Under the pieces are notes generated by a model. It did not search any database and was not told where the DNA came from. It saw nothing but the letters and a program-made list of their open reading frames with translations. DNA of 64,000 bases from Styela clava (lineage: Eukaryota > Chordata > Ascidiacea > Stolidobranchia > Styelidae). Position 1 is the stretch's first letter, and every line of letters begins with the position of its first letter. A program made the translations under genes and the position numbers. Where the stretch lies: positions 14,022,974 to 14,086,973 of the forward strand of contig NC_135259.1 of NCBI RefSeq assembly GCF_964204865.1, in the 5' to 3' direction. Positions 21,870 through 38,000 of this stretch are shown piece by piece.

Positions 21870-23098
21870 AACCAATACCGGTAATCATTGTGATAAAGTC
21901 TGGAATCGACGAGGGCAATTTGAGATATCACTATTCAAAATCCAAGTGTAGTAGACTAGGGTCATTGATCCAAGTGCAGAAGTGTGATAGTAGACAAGGG
22001 TTACCACTGTACCACTACCACAAGTGTTAAAGAGTCTTCTGGTCTTTGAAAGGAGTCACATATAAGATTTTGAACCACTGGCATAACTGCATTTACATAC
22101 AAAATTGACATGACAAAGAGCGAATGTTAGAAACTTCAAAAAAAATTTAACATTAATTGAAAAATCTACAAAGATAAAGCTTCTATTTGAGCTGATTTTA
22201 TATTCAAAGTTTGGAGCTGTTTTCACTAAAGTATTTCTAAGTTTATTTCAAGTCTTTACCGTTTCGGTTACAACCTTCAATAAATAAGACTACCGGTTGA
22301 AATAATGTCAAATTCATTGCCTGTTCCAGTATTCACTAGGGCGCTAGCTATATCTGTATATACAGGAGAGCTCAGTTTCTAATTCTGAGATGTCCCAATT
22401 TTTGATTCAATAAAGCAAACAATCTATTGTCTCTATCGAGGGCGTCTGGCATGACTGCAAATGCAACAGATAACATATTGTCGGTTTGTCAATTTGTGTC
22501 TATATATGGATGTGATCTTGTAAATAAGGGATTTGCACTCACTGTTTTAGTTGATGTCTTTCAATGTGGGGCTATTTTTGGAATCGAACAACTGTGATAT
22601 GCTGATATAACTGTTGAAAATCCTTATGTGTCTAAACTATTCAACTATCCTAAATCATGTGTGATCAGGAAGTTTAAATCAGTCCAACCTGGTAAAAATG
22701 TGTTTTGATTTGCCTCGATTTTACCAAATGCGTTTCAATGATAAAATGTAAAATGTGACTTCATAATATATTGTTTATTTTTGAATAATTAAGTAAAAAT
22801 ATATTTGTCCTAATAAAAGCATCTTTCTGAGCTTATTGATATCAAAAAGTTTACAATCAAAATTAAAGCAGCATTTCATTTTCAAATCATAGTTTGAAAA
22901 CTCTAATTTCTGAATTCTGGAAAATTTAAACCAAATTAATTTATGAATTTTTATATTTCTAAACATTCAGTACCTCGCAGTATTATTATTTTACTGAAAC
23001 TTCGTGAACTAACTAGTATGGTGGAATAATGGATACTTGCGTCACATGAATGTCAACTTCTTATTTTTTGGAAACGACCAGTCCTAAAACAATAATCA

Positions 23099-26000
23099 AT
23101 GGAGTTAGGGCGTCGACCTTTCCCATTTGGATCATTTAATCCAACTCGACAAAAACAACAAGTTGCCCAGCAACAGAATGTAACAAGACAGCCAAGATAT
23201 ATACAAGCGATGAGGTATGTAACTAATAACTCTTTTTTTAGAGTGAATTCCTTCGTACTGTACTATTCATTGGTTTGGATTTCCTATTTTGAGGAGGCTC
23301 TAGTTGTATTTTCAATGATCTTATCAATTAGTATATTTTCAGAAATACTAATTTAACACTGATTGCAAAATTTCATGTATTTTTATTTTTTGTCTATTTT
23401 TTCCTCCTATTTTAGTAAAAAACATAGAGAGACTAGGGAAAAAATGTATAGCATGTTCGCAAAATCCTGCATTAAATTAGCTAAAAGAGCTTTGTGTGCT
23501 TTGTGCAACTAATAGTGACCACATAAAAGTGCTGCTTAAAATAAAATGAACCTTGTTAAGATAGCCCATTGAGAAGTGATTTGATAAGCAAATTTTGACT
23601 GTAATAGGACTTCATGAACACTCTGTATATCTCAATCAAACAATACTCCTTGTTCCTTTTCTGGAAAGTTTCATCAGTTTTTTTTTTGTCATTCTTGTTT
23701 TCCAGCCCTCCAATGAATGGTGGAAGTGCAGAGTCACAAATTGCAAATTTACAACAATGTATATCAGCATATCTCGATTCAATCCAGGTGCGAACATTTG
23801 TTTTCTATATGTTAGCCTTAGACGTACTGTATTGTTAATTTATTCAACTTGTTTTTGTTTGTGACTGACAATGTCTGGAAGACTTTGTGTGAACTGAGTG
23901 TATTGGTTAAAAAATCTTTTTAGAGAAAATTTGAAATTTTCGTTGAAATGAAGTTTCTTTCAAACTCTTTGTTTTGCGTGAGCATCGGTTAATTCAAGTG
24001 TGTATTCCTTTATTGTTCAAAACGAGGGTGTAATAAACAAACTATAATTTCTGATTACCCTGTGTGGATTAGAGGGTTCGAATCGAGTGGGAAATAATTA
24101 TGTGTGAGATGATTGCTTGTCAGATACAGCTTCCTCCACCATCAAATCCAATGTTCCAATAGGCTGAGAAAAGCGGTACCGGTAGTTGTGATATTTATAA
24201 AATAAGTATAATAAAATCACATTTCATTTTTTAGAAATTTTTGTAATCAAATAACGAATAGCTATCAAATAGCTTAGTAATTTATATGATAATGTAGTTT
24301 CGATGAAAATCTTATTGAATATCAATAAGGATGATTATATGAAATTTTCTATTGGCTAAGAAGAAAAGCATTTAATTTGCTATCAATGGAACCAATGCCA
24401 ACTTCGGTTTCGATTTAATTATAAGCTATTCTGTCAGAACACATGATCATTACGAGTTGGTCACTGCTTGTATATAGTTTTGAAGATATAATTTTTCTGT
24501 AGTTGCCATGTAATATTTTATACAGCAAGTAAACTATTATATACAAATGACTGATTATAGACTGACAATACTCTTTGCAAATCATTTTATCAACCATTAT
24601 TTAAGATTGCAATAATGCCTGGTTATGATTTCAAACGATTACACCAATATCCTATTATTATAAAATGTGTATGGCTCAATTATGGCCCGAATGTAAACAG
24701 CACTCGTTATTATTATTAATAATGGCCTTCTCTGAATGCGTGTTGATTTGGGAATGAAAGTTGTGAGTTCTCAGTGAGTGAACTCATGATGCATTGAGTT
24801 CATTTTCATTACTGAGTTTGTTTACAATGTTGACTATTGTAGTAATAATTAACTCTCCTCCATTTTTCTTTCTCGTTTGAATTTTCTGTGTACAAAATTG
24901 AATTTTCTTATTTACGAAAACACTGTTAGCTTTAATGTTTTTTTCACTGTTGTTTACACTAATCTCGCTCAAGGCTGCGTAAAATGCCAGATGAAAGATA
25001 AAACCAAAATTAGCCCCGTTGTGTTCGCAAATCACCACAATTATGCTCTTTACATAGGTGTGTTCTTGATACCAATCTCTAGTTTTGAGGCACGATCTAT
25101 TAATGAATAGTAGTAAACCTTATTAAGACATGAAAAATCTCAGATGCGTTGGTCAAATAAGTTCATTGACGTATATATTTTTAGTTGGAATGTCAATATC
25201 ACATATTTGTGGCATTTATTTTTCTACTGTTCAACATTTTTCATTTTATCTAAAATACTTTTGTATGAATAATCAGTTTTTCAAATATGTTCATATCTAA
25301 CTTAAAGTTATAAGTTAACGACTGCCAATCAAGTCCAAAAGAAATCAAATAACAAAAGTAGATTTAAAATAAGTTAATTTGATAAGGTAACATTCTGATT
25401 TTATGAATAATTTGGAATCTTTTTATATAAAAAATTTTCAATTTGATGCATATAATATCTGATGCTCAAAACAAAAAAATAGACTTTGCTAGCTTTTATA
25501 TGAAAATAAAAATTAATCGAAACTATAATGGTCATGTCAATTTTCCTGCAGTTTCATTTTCTATAAACTTACATTAGTTTATGCAAATTTATATTTGAAG
25601 ATGATCAAATTTGAAATATATTCTGTATTTCACAATCACAGAATAGTAAATTATTTGTGCCAGTCTTGTCTTATGACATAGGCAAATTGCAATCAAAACA
25701 GATAGCATATGTAAAATAATTTTTTTATCGTACATTTATTCATATGTGACCCAACAAATAATTAATTTGCATTTGCTCTGTTATTCAGATGGTTTGCCGA
25801 GCTGGTTCTTGGCTTTCAGAAACATTTTCTTATTTACTCCATGAATCATCCAGTGGTGCCTTGGCTGACGACATGAAATCAAGGTTTTCAGGAATGCTTC
25901 AGCTTTCTGTTTCTACAACCGTTCAGGTATTTGTGGATGCTTTTACCACTTATTTTTAAATTTGAACAGAAAAACTAGTAGCAAGGTTTTGTATGTACCG

Positions 26001-29000
26001 TTATGTCTTGTTTCATTTCTGAAATGCGTTCGAATTACTATGATGTTATCTCAGGTTAAAGTCTCAAAACCTCTGGTTCAAATCTTATTCCCAGCACCTC
26101 ACCCTAGTGTAATAAATTGGATTGACACTGCCAAAGCAGAAAGATTTCCATCTTGCCAAATGATAGTAGCAGCTGCTTGTTCATGACCGTGTTCAGAGAG
26201 AGATGAGTGTATAAAAAAAAATCTGATTACGTAATGCGCCTGAAATTTGGTCATTTGGTATCGACTTTGAACATGGCTCCATTTAGTAGTGTGTAATACG
26301 ATATAACGAAATTGAAACGTTTGGATGAATTGTTATATCTCATCCAACTATTCATAACAATTTAAAATTTTTTTTAACTGTTTGTGCACTGATGAAAATT
26401 TTTGAAGCATTTTGTGTAAATTATGTTGTAGTTCCTAATATGAGTTGTTTGGATTTCAACCTGATGCCACTATAGTTGAGTCTGACGCTTTATTAACCAC
26501 TGAGCCACCACATCGATAATTGTGGATCAATGCGATTTGGCTATTTATAGAAAGTCATGTACAATTATGACTGTGCATCTGCAACTATCAGGATGTTTTC
26601 TATTCCTATACAATAGATGATATCTGGCCTCATTATATGCTTTAACTGGCTCATCAGATTTTCTTTATTTCAACATATTTTTACCTATGGGTACATAAAT
26701 CTTAAATTTTTGTCATTTCCAGGCAAAGAACGAACTGGCTAGAATCCTAATGGAGTTGTCTCTTCCTACGTTGAATAACAATAATCAAGTGCAAGCAATA
26801 AAAGATTGTAAAGCTCATAACGCAAAGGTAATAGTTTATTTCAGCTGCTCTATAGATGCTATGTAATGATTGGTCTTCAATATGGTGTATAGGTAAACTT
26901 ATCACTCACTTATATATAGGTGATGTCCAAAATGAAGTTACCAAAATTCGAAATCCATTCTGTATTGAAAACTAGTTAATTAATGTAATTAAAAAACAAT
27001 TGATTTGTCTCAAATATGACATTTAACAATAGTAATTTAGCAAGTGTAATTTGTGTAAAATTTTAGGAATGGGCATTTCGGAATAATTTACTGTACTAGA
27101 TAATTAAAATATTATTCAGGATAGCGGATCCTATTCTATTTTAAATTGCAACCTAAAGCTGGATTGAAATTTTTAAAAAGCAAAAATTCAAAAGTATTAG
27201 CGTCATTGTATTTATTAACAGAAAATATTCTGGACATCGGATTTTATTTCATACCAAACACCAAACAGGCATATCTGGTCTTAATAAATTAAACTGAGCA
27301 GGCCTATATACCAGTAGCTTAATTTTGCTGTATCCCAAATAACAATTGAAAATGAATTGAAACAAGAAATGTGAAGATTTTAGAACAAATTTTTTGAAAA
27401 ATGATATCAAGTTATACCGTGATCGCTGTAAAATCATACTGTTAGGCTGGGGTTATGGTATATGGGGTTTTATAACATCAGGGATTGTTAATTTGACTTC
27501 ACTTTATACACTTTATATTAAGGAAGGTTTGTGACTGAACACCATTCTATATCATTGATAAAATCCTATTCAGATTTCATGCGTACTTTTTGTTCTGGAA
27601 TGTTCAATAGCCTATACTTGACATCGGGCTATTTCATGGTGAAAAATGGTTTGAATGGTGAAAAATGGTATTTTTAATGTCAGAAGCATTTCAATGTGTG
27701 TATACAATATTTAAATCAGTAAGCCTATATTCCTTGTGCAAATTGATAGCTATTCATATATGCAAAATTTTTCGGCTAAGTTTTGCTAAATGACAGGTTT
27801 ATTATCACGTAAAACCCAAAATAGCAGCTATTCATTACGGTAATTCACTATTAACGTTAGTCTAATCAATAACTATTGGAACAACTTTTCCATATCTAGT
27901 TTGCTTTTTCGATATATGTATTAATCTTAATTTATTGTTTCAAACCCGTAAAAATTATAATTACGAATTGGTATTGCATGGCATTGAATTAAATTTGTGA
28001 TGACAAAGATGTCCAAAACCGAACCAATTTATAATATTAATCACAAAAAATTGATTTTGAAATGTACCATAAGTAAGTAGTAAGCTGAATATTATCCTGT
28101 TAACTTTATTATTGAAATTTTTATCAAAAGTGAAACCTTTAATCTTGTGTCATTGTGTGTCAGATTTTAATTGCCTAATTAAATGGCAAATTGTTGAGGA
28201 TATTATTGTATATCCTCAAATCAAAATAATAATTTTAAAATGAGTTTGAATATACGATTTGTCTTAAGATTTGATGTTTTATTTAAGGATGATTACGAAT
28301 TAAAAACAATATGCAACAAAATGCTGAGATACTTTTCCAAGTGAAATTTTTTTCTGAATAAATCAGCCTAAACTTATTCTTAAATCATTTAATATAAAAA
28401 AGCTGTAAATGTCCAAAGGGATTAAAGATAAAATCAAATGAAAATCAACACCTCCATGACTGACTAAAACTTACCAAAACAAAAATTTTCGTATTTCTTC
28501 ACACAATTCATCATGAGGAATTTGTAATCTTTTATCCAATTGTTAATATAAAAAACAATTTAGCTTGTTTATTCATTTTTTATTTTTGAATGTACTATTG
28601 TGCACAATGTTCAAGCAAGCAAAATGTGGGAATTTTTCGAAAATCAACTTAACGTAATGCACAAATGAATTATTAAAATGGAGCCAAAACCGCTGTACAG
28701 TCTTACGTCACGTCTGAATGGTGCCGTAACTTCATCTTGCTTCATTACTGTAACGACCTTTAAAATATCTATTTTTAGCTCATCCCTGTTTTTTTATTTT
28801 CGCTTTCCCTTATGTGGGATTTCAGGCCATTTGCAATATATCTTGATTTGCCGAACAGTAAGATGAATGTTCTAAATTTTAATAAACATTTTTATAAGGT
28901 ATGGTTGGTTATCTCAGCTTTGTCAGCAATACAATGTCTTATAATTAGACTTTTATACTATTTACAATTCAAAGATGGGTCGTTACTGATGAAGTATTTC

Positions 29001-32000
29001 TTGTCATAACTAGGAAGATCTCTGGATAATTTATAGTTAACCTGATAAATAAATGCTTTCTATAATAATAAAAAGATGGACCATATTGGATAAAAAAAAT
29101 CATTTTTTATCTACTGAATATATTTCAATTCCTAATTTTTTTTAAATCGGTCATTTTCAGTTTATCAAAGTTTCAATTTCGAGTTTATTTTAAACTCTGA
29201 ATTATTATGTCCAGTCTTGTCATGCTTGAATTGAGATCACCTTGTAAACAACAATGTCCGGTAGCCTTACCATAATAGTCTACTTATTGGTTTGTAAACC
29301 TGATACTTTAAATTTCTGTAGTCATCACATTATTGTCTAGTGACTCATTGACTTATCCCTACCTGATTTTAAAGAAAAGTATTTTCTCTTTGTTTTATGC
29401 CTGACTGGCATTTCTGTTTCAGGAATTGTTCACTGAGTGTTTCAACATTACATTATCCGCCACATTTTAAGGCTAATATTCATATTATCCTCTTTATTTG
29501 AGAGCTAAATTTTCGCTATTTTGCCTTCGGTTTATGTTTTTTTAGTCAAAATTTAATATCATTTTTTATCATTTTTTCCTTGTCTGAACTCAGAGTGACG
29601 AATTAGTTAAAATTTATGACCGCGGGACGTAAAACCGACTGGAATATAATTTTACTTGTGTTATACAGTTTCATAAAGTTTTAATATGAACCCATAATTT
29701 TCGTTTTGGTTGCTTACGGGTGTTGAACAAATATTTTCCCAGACTAAATCCCCATGAATCTTTCATAGAAAGGAAGTAGAGCTGTTGCCAAAGGCCAATG
29801 GTCATTCTCATGCTTGAATACTTTAAATGAGAAATTAAAATTCCATTAGGTTGACTATCTTCTGTAAACATTTTTTTGACAACTTAACCAGATATAGGAA
29901 AAGATAATAACCTTATCTTATATTATCACAAGCTTTCAATAATAAATATATGGGACAGGGCAATCGGCCAAGAAAAAGTTTTTTGTTTCAACTTCAAGTT
30001 TATATTATATATAAGATATTGATTGATCAATTCAATAAAGTTTGAACTAAGCTCATTTTTGGGAATTGAACAATTTGATATATTCAGAAATTCCTGATTT
30101 TACAGAAAATTTTACGCATAAAAATTGACTAACATCACTATACTGCATTCAGTCAATATTTTTGACCACTGCACTCTTGTTTTGATATTAACTTAAATTT
30201 TGCTTTCAACATTGCTCAGTTTAATTTGGTCTTTTTTATTCAGGTTTTAGAGAAATGTATACACTGCCTTTCCATTGTTCACAATTCATTTTTCAAAGTT
30301 CAACTTAATCTAAAAGATATCAACTTGCAGGTAAGATGTGGAATTGTTTATAAAGTATTTTCTAGCTATCAATGAGGCTTTTATAAGCAAAGTTTTCCAG
30401 GTAAAAGGTTCTTGTGACTTGCTCATTGAATTCCATTGATTAGAAAACAAGTTGACAACCTTTTTGCATTGGGAAACAGTTTGAAACCAATTTTTTTGTA
30501 GAAGGACTTTTTAAAAGACACTTTATTTAGCTTTTTTTCGTCTAACCCAACTCCATAATAACAGCAATTACAGCATATTCAAGTTTTCGATATTCTACTA
30601 TCTAGCAGTTGCCTATCACTGTACAAGAATCAATAAGAGAGAATCAATTGTCATTTTGTACTCTTCATCTGTATGCATTAATGAACTTCTTCCATTTTGA
30701 ATGATTTTGTTAATGCATTTAACAATATTGTTGATTATATATTTTGGAATGACATTAACATACCCGGTTTTGTCATTCTTTATTTCAGAGATGTTAATTT
30801 TGTTTTTGTTTCATAAACATAATATGCAATGCAGGATAATCGAAGACGTGTTTCCTAAAAATTCAAGTTATATAAATGAATTTGTTTTACTCAGATTATA
30901 GTTAAACTAACAGTCTTATATGTAATTTTTAGTGGGAAATAAGTATCCTGAAACATTAAATAAAAATAATGATAGAAACAAAAATGAAAACATCCATGAT
31001 ACACCGGTGGTATAGCAGTTTTTCTATTTGTCTTGTAACAAACTCATTTGTTTGATTTCCTGCTTTATTTTCAATATTCAATCATATTTTTCCTACCATG
31101 CTTCAGGCTGAGTTGATACCATCATCAGAAAGCAATGATACCCCGACACAAGCACCAACGTTGCCTTGTAGTAATGATACCACAATTCCTTCTTCTATTG
31201 AAACACCTACAATTGATTTTACATCTGAATGGACATCATTATGCGATACACAATCCAATATCAAATCTTGGTTTGCTCTGAAAGAGGTATTTGTTTGTTT
31301 ATTTGCTTTATTTATTTCTTCTATGATTATTTTATGAACTGTTTTTATCCAAACATGACTTTCGGCGCATCGAGGCTAAACTCGACACTTTCTGACTTTC
31401 ATACTGCCATGGCAATTTAGATGGGTTTATTAATAATAGACCAGGAGTTCCCCAACTGCTGGTATTATGGAGACCGTGAAGGTGTTGACTATTTGCGAGC
31501 CCCACAATAAAGTTAAATTACTTTATTTAATGGCTCGGATGTATTTGCTGCTTTATATTTAGGAAATACACTTGACAAACATATTAATAAAGTAGGCCTA
31601 GTGTTGACATGCGGCAAGTATGGCGTTACCTTGCGGAACTAATAGATAATGTCATACTGAGATTACTGCCTTGTTGGCACATTTTGACACTATTGTAATC
31701 AAATTTTATTAAAGCCATTATTGCTCTTATGGACAGTTACAAAATTAGCAGAGTCAGTATTTTAATAGGAAAACAAATAGCTTGAGGAGCTCCCTGGTTG
31801 CTCTCACATCTTTAGAAACTTTAATAAATGCAAGTAAAAATTTCAATTTGACAGAAATGATCAAATTGTCTACTTCCTGCCAATTTTCATATGTTATTAA
31901 AATCAAATTCTGCACATTGTATATTCACCAACAATTGCATTGATACTTATTGCATTTCATGATACTCAAAATTTGGTTTATTGAAATTGTTAGAAAAGTT

Positions 32001-35000
32001 TGTTATTTCATAATTAATAAAATTGATTTCTAAATTATTTTTGTTTGTTACAGCGAAATGGATCACTCAGAAAATACATCGGACTCACCGATCCTGAGAT
32101 TCAAAATTTATTGAAATCGGACTCTGTATCGGACTTGTACATGAAAAAACTAAACCAGAAAATTGATACTGCACTTAGAGTAAGACATTCTTTAATATTA
32201 TAGTTTCAATAAAAAGTTAATAAAACAGTTTTGGAATGAATAAATCAATGTTGGATTTCTTTGACAATATTGCTATCTTTCATTAGTTTGTTGATAAATA
32301 CCAAGTCTTTTGAATGAGGTTTGAGCTGAATTCATTTAAGAACTTTCAAATATCTGTAAAACTGTTGTGTAGTTTCAAAGGTTTGTGTTTAAGTAAATTT
32401 TAGTTTAAATGAGCTAATTGGCAAATGGTATTTTGTCTAATTGAAAATCTTTAGATAATGGGTGACTAGAATCTACCTTGCCAATTATGGGAATATATAG
32501 CGCGTTCATAAAGTACTGTTTTAAATGAAATTAGGTAAAATAAAATGCGTTTTGTGCAACTAATGGTGGCCATATAAAGGTATATTGAATGAAGTAAAAA
32601 AACTAAAATGAACACTGATTAAAATAAAAACAAACCCAATGAGATAGGAGATATTGCGAACTGACATCATACCAAAATTTGTAATAGTACTTTATGGAAA
32701 AAATCCGTACTTATGTTAATATATATATAGAGAGTGTCCGGTTTTATATTCATTCACTTTCAACAAAGAAATCATAAAAGTCTATGTAAATTCAATTCAT
32801 TTGAATTCGAAAGTTAATAAGATAAAAAGTGAGTTTATTACTTTCAATATTTTATAGAATTATGAAGTTGGTCTCCGTGGATTGCCTTCTGAATCTGTCA
32901 TTGTGTTTGGTGGTTTTTATTCTTCTCCTGACAAAGCCAGACTTGCTTTGAAAGGTTGTTGCTCCCAAATGGAAATGGAACAAGTAAGCAGAATTATTAT
33001 GTCTCGACGTTATGTGGTTTTTATGTGTATTTCTCATGTCTTGAAATGTAAAGCACTCGTAGTCAAATTTAAATACTAGTTTGTGTATGCGTTTCTTTCA
33101 TCTGAAAAATTTGAACAATGTAGATATAAAAAAGTAACATACAGGTAAAATAAAATGTGTCAATAAAATTTTTCCTTTGGATTTTTCTCGACTATAAAAT
33201 ATTAAATATAGATGTTTCGTAATGTAATTTTGTAATATTGTTTTGTAAGCATTATTATAACACTGCATCCACCTATTTTTTTTTTACAATTTATCCCCTT
33301 TTTTTTCTATTGCTCAGGACATTCAACGATTACCTGTATCTCAATTCTTACATTGTGAACTTCCGCTCATGACACTCACAGTCAACAAAAAAGATTTTCC
33401 AGCGAATGCAAACAATTCATCTTCGAATATTAATCAGAAAAAGGTGAGCCTGCAGTCTTTATTCATTAAAAAAATGATTGTATATACCTTACTGTATAGG
33501 ATTATGTGACTGGAGCAGGGGTCCTTAAACTGGCCCTAGGGGGCCTTGCAATGGTTTTCTCGGGGTCACCTACGAATGCGTGTACTATGAACCTTTTGCA
33601 AGAATTTAAAGTGAATTTTCCTAGATTTGTTTTTCTTATATTCATAAATACCTCACTTCAACTCGTCAAATAAAATAACTGAAAACCTCGATGAATTGAA
33701 ATTAGTTTCTATATTGTTATTGGAGAGCAGAAGAGCATAAAATGTTAAGAGTATTCTGAAGGGGACCATGGATCATGAAAGTATGTGATAACCATCGAAC
33801 TATAGACTTGAAGTAGCTTCTGAAGTTGCCTAGTTGTCTGTTTTTTTAAATTTTTGGGTGGATGAAATTTTCCATTTTCAACTTTGCCAAGAAAATATAC
33901 CGTATTTGCTCGTTTTGTAGCCCGGGCCCATATTTTTTTCAACCAACCCACTTAGGCCGGCCCTTATTCAAGCACGGGCGCTTGTTAATTTCGATCGTTA
34001 CAATAACTAATATATTGTTATTTCCAGTTCTCAAGTACGATTTAAACGAGAATAACGAAAATTTTGACTTTTTCTACGCACCGCAGGTACAAAGGGCAAC
34101 CGCAGGGCAAAGTCGCTTTAAAAATGTCAAATTTTATAGGGTTAAATTTTGTACATGTCATGATGATACTTCAAAATACATCTGTTTTAGGATTGTTAAA
34201 AAGTGAAATTCGCCAAATAATTAACACCAACCTATCTGATATAAGCATCTCAAAGGTGGATTAAGAATATCTTAAGATTACTCATATGACTTCAGTGGTT
34301 TCAAGAATAGTTCTGTGTGAATATAAAGTGAAGATTCTTTGAATCAAAAATTTGAAAATGGGTCTTCTAATTACCAGGGTATACTTGAATACACAAGATT
34401 GCACTAGTCGTAATATTGTTGACTATATGAGAGCAAAATCAATAATTGCTCCCAGTAAGTGTAGATTTATACAGAACATATATACAGCGTTACCAGTATG
34501 CCAGTATCTAAAAATACTTTCAATCAGTACTGACTTTATTTTCAACGAGGCGTAGAATTTCATATATTGAAAAAAGTTATGTATATCATACATGATATCA
34601 TTTTATTCAAAATATGGGGAAATAAATTAGGATTTAATCGAAAATTGGATTGAAATACTAGAAAATAACTTTGAAATATCTTGATACATACCATCAATAT
34701 GCCCAAACACCTCTCTAACTATTGTTTCCCATTTATTCAGAATGCCATTCGCCAACTGATTCAATCAACCAATCAGAAACTTAGCATCAGTGAGACAGAT
34801 GAACTATCATCGGAAATACTCGGAGAAATTTGTCCTGCTAGATGGAGAACACATGTTAAAGCTAGCTTACAACTTCTATATGGAAATTCAGGCCTTGTGA
34901 GTGTTTGATATTTCTTACTTAAATTGTTATTATGGCAACCTTCGGGAAGCAAACAATGGTATATATCAGCTCAAACTTTTTGTTCGTGCGGCGCTAAATT

Positions 35001-38000
35001 ATCACTGAATCAAAACAACTCACAGCGCACTGACACGAAAAAAATTGCTGTCTTTACTCTTTACATAAAACTCAATTTTGTAATCGGTAATGTGTACTTT
35101 ATGTCTCTTATAGTTTGTAAACCTGTAGGCCTAAAAAAAAAATGCAAAAGGTCAACTCCTCTTCCTCATCTCTGCCTGATTTTTCTTGGAAATACTAAAA
35201 ACTCACTCGCTAGTGGTGTATATCATTATATCACCATCAAGGGAGTCTAAAACGGTCTTATTTTGGACTGATGTTCATTGATATTTCAACTTCATAATTT
35301 TAGGAAAAATTGAAAATAAATTCATTTGAATATGTCATTTGCAAAAATTATTTGTCAGATTTAATGAGCGTGGACAACTAATTTCCAAATCATTTAATTG
35401 AAGGAAATTTCATTTTGTTCATTATTTGATGAGTAATATGGCTGCTGGTTAATGTGGCTACTGGTTTTTACTGTATACTTATACAATGCGAACACGTATT
35501 CAGAAATCGCATCTGAATTTTGAATCGAATCATAATTTGATACATATTCCATTTAAGGTTATTCTGGATACCATGACCAGTGAATCAAAAGACAAGCAAA
35601 ACGCCATCATTTGTCGCAAAGATTCTTTTATAGTTGTTGCTGTCACTTCAACTTGGTAAGTGTATATTTAGAATTGTGAATTTGAGGAAATTTTTTTGAT
35701 ATTTTTTTTAACTGTGTCTAATTTAAAAACTTCAAAGCATTAAGATATGCTCCTGTTATTGATCACGGCTAGGTGAATTTGCTCATGATGACTTTCATGG
35801 TATATGAAGTGCTTTAACTTCATTGGCATTTTTGTAATTTCTATGTTTTTTGTTTACTCTCGCATTGTTTATCACGTTACTCTGCACCTGGTTGGCCTAT
35901 TGTCAGCTTTTAAATTCATCTAAGTTAGCATTGTATGTTAGAGATTTTTGATTTATGTTCTGATAGGTTCCTCCTCTTCTCACAAAAATAAGATAGTTTG
36001 GGTGAATCCTAAGAGATTGAAATGTTTTTCACATCTCAGCTGACCTGCAGAATCTGGGAATATTTACATCAGACTCTTACTCAAAGACTCTTTTGAGTTT
36101 AAAAATAAGATTTCTACTCCCAATATAAATAAAAGCATGTTAAATTCATGCTCCATAGTCATGTATCCCTGTATTGATCCATCTCTTCATATTTTATAGG
36201 TGTATCAAAGAAGATCCCGGTACAATGTCATTGTTGCAACGCAATCTTGATCCAGAAAAAACTCTGGCAACTATCAATGTACGATACATATCAGTGTTTA
36301 ACAATAAAGCTACTGCTGAAAAAAGGTCAGTTGCAGGATATTTCGAATAAAAATTGCTTTGTTGTGCTCTCAGAATCATACAATTTTTTTATACATCTAT
36401 TTATGTGATATTATGATACGAAATGGACACCCAATCAAGCTTTGGAAATATCTTAATATATAAAGGTGTCTAGTGATGCTGTAATAATTCAGTTATGTAA
36501 TTTTTAAAATCAATAATTTACTATTTCAATTATAACCAGTTTCTAATGTTACCCTGTACGTAATGTTAAAATATTTTTTATGTATTCAGATCCGAACCTG
36601 GAGTATTTGTGGAGACGTTCGTTCAAACAGGAAGTCAAAACAGAAGAAGAGCATCCCAATCTCTTCGGGCTTTACAAACATTATCTGGAATGCCTTTGAC
36701 CCCAATGTCATCATGTTGGTTGACCAATCAGCCTCCAACAGAGAATTCACCCGTTTTATCCACTCGTGTCCTGTCCGGGTCCGATGTGGAGCCTAAAAGA
36801 GAAAGTCCGCGGACTACAAAATTAGTGAAAAAGACAAGTTCGGTGAAATCGGAAGGCGGAGAATCAAATTCGGGATCGGAAAGACGAAGGAAGAAGAAAA
36901 TTGTAGTTGAAATCAAAGAGGGCGATACTGCTAGCGAAGAAGGTATTTTAAATTCGTGAATTTATTCCGTGATGTATTATCGTTTTGAGGAAGGCTGCGA
37001 TTTTATTTTCAGTTTTCTATTTGTAACAAATTCATAAAAATGTACCATTGTATTTTTTTTTTTGGTACTCCCATAGTGTGTGTACCCGGTTAGGGTTATG
37101 CCATATTTTTATTTTGAATTTCCTTATTTTAGTTCTATTACGAGTTCTGGGACTGTCTGTGTTGACCAAGTGACTGTGTTAGCCCATGCCCATAGGTTTC
37201 ATTCCCTTTACACAACTTGATGTAAAGTAGGCAAACATAGTAGGCAAGTTAGTTACCTTCGTATTGGTACACACAATTTTAATTCATAGGCATGAATCTT
37301 AATAAACCATGACTTAGCTAAAAATCACTCCAGATAAACCATGACTTTTTTCTCATAAATTGTTAGCTGTATATTGCCATTTGGTATCTTAATAAGCAAC
37401 GCAAAGATCTTTGAAAATTTTTGAATATCAACTAAATTGATTTGATAACCTATATTTTAGTTTGTTAATGCTGTTGTAACAGTTTGCAGAAGTCATTAAA
37501 TATTTTCTATTAAATAACAGAAAAATCATCTGACAATGATGACTCTGTGAAAGATGTCATTAATTTATTATCTGGAAGTTCACGACGTGCGACTCGCAGA
37601 AGATTTCAGATTGAACGGGAAGCTAAGGAAGCTGAAACAGACGTAAGAAAAAAATTTTTTATGATGAAATTCGATTTTGTTTATATTTGAACAAGTCTGT
37701 TTGAGGGATTCCAAAGGGGATGACCAAAAACCAAATAATCCAATATATCGAATATATTCTGATATAATGTTTTTGAATATGGAACATATTCTAATCAGGC
37801 TATGTTGAACTAAAAGGACATAGGATTCAATCTGCGCATTGAGTTATAAGTTTGTTTTGGCCTTATTTATTTTTGTTATGGAATTAGATGATTCGCTGAT
37901 TTTTAATCTCTTACACAGTAGTTTGTATTTATCACCAACTCCTAAAATTTCATAGGTAACGGAAGTTCAAGTTTACAAAATAAACTTAAGCATGACATCA

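Larger units (their letters stand above)
19701..23098. other. Intergenic stretch between the retrotransposon and GARRE1
   Basis: Holds a TC microsatellite, a purine-rich minisatellite (about 20420-20840), a hAT MITE (21484-21869) and a patch with promoter-like motifs near 21330-21365. From 21870 to 23098 I see nothing definite except short upstream ATGs before the GARRE1 start. One or more 5' untranslated exons of GARRE1 may lie here. Confidence 0.45.

Noticed and set aside
26448..26515. A functional tRNA gene on the minus strand
   Set aside because: A and B boxes are present, but paired acceptor and anticodon stems are not evident; a SINE head fits better.
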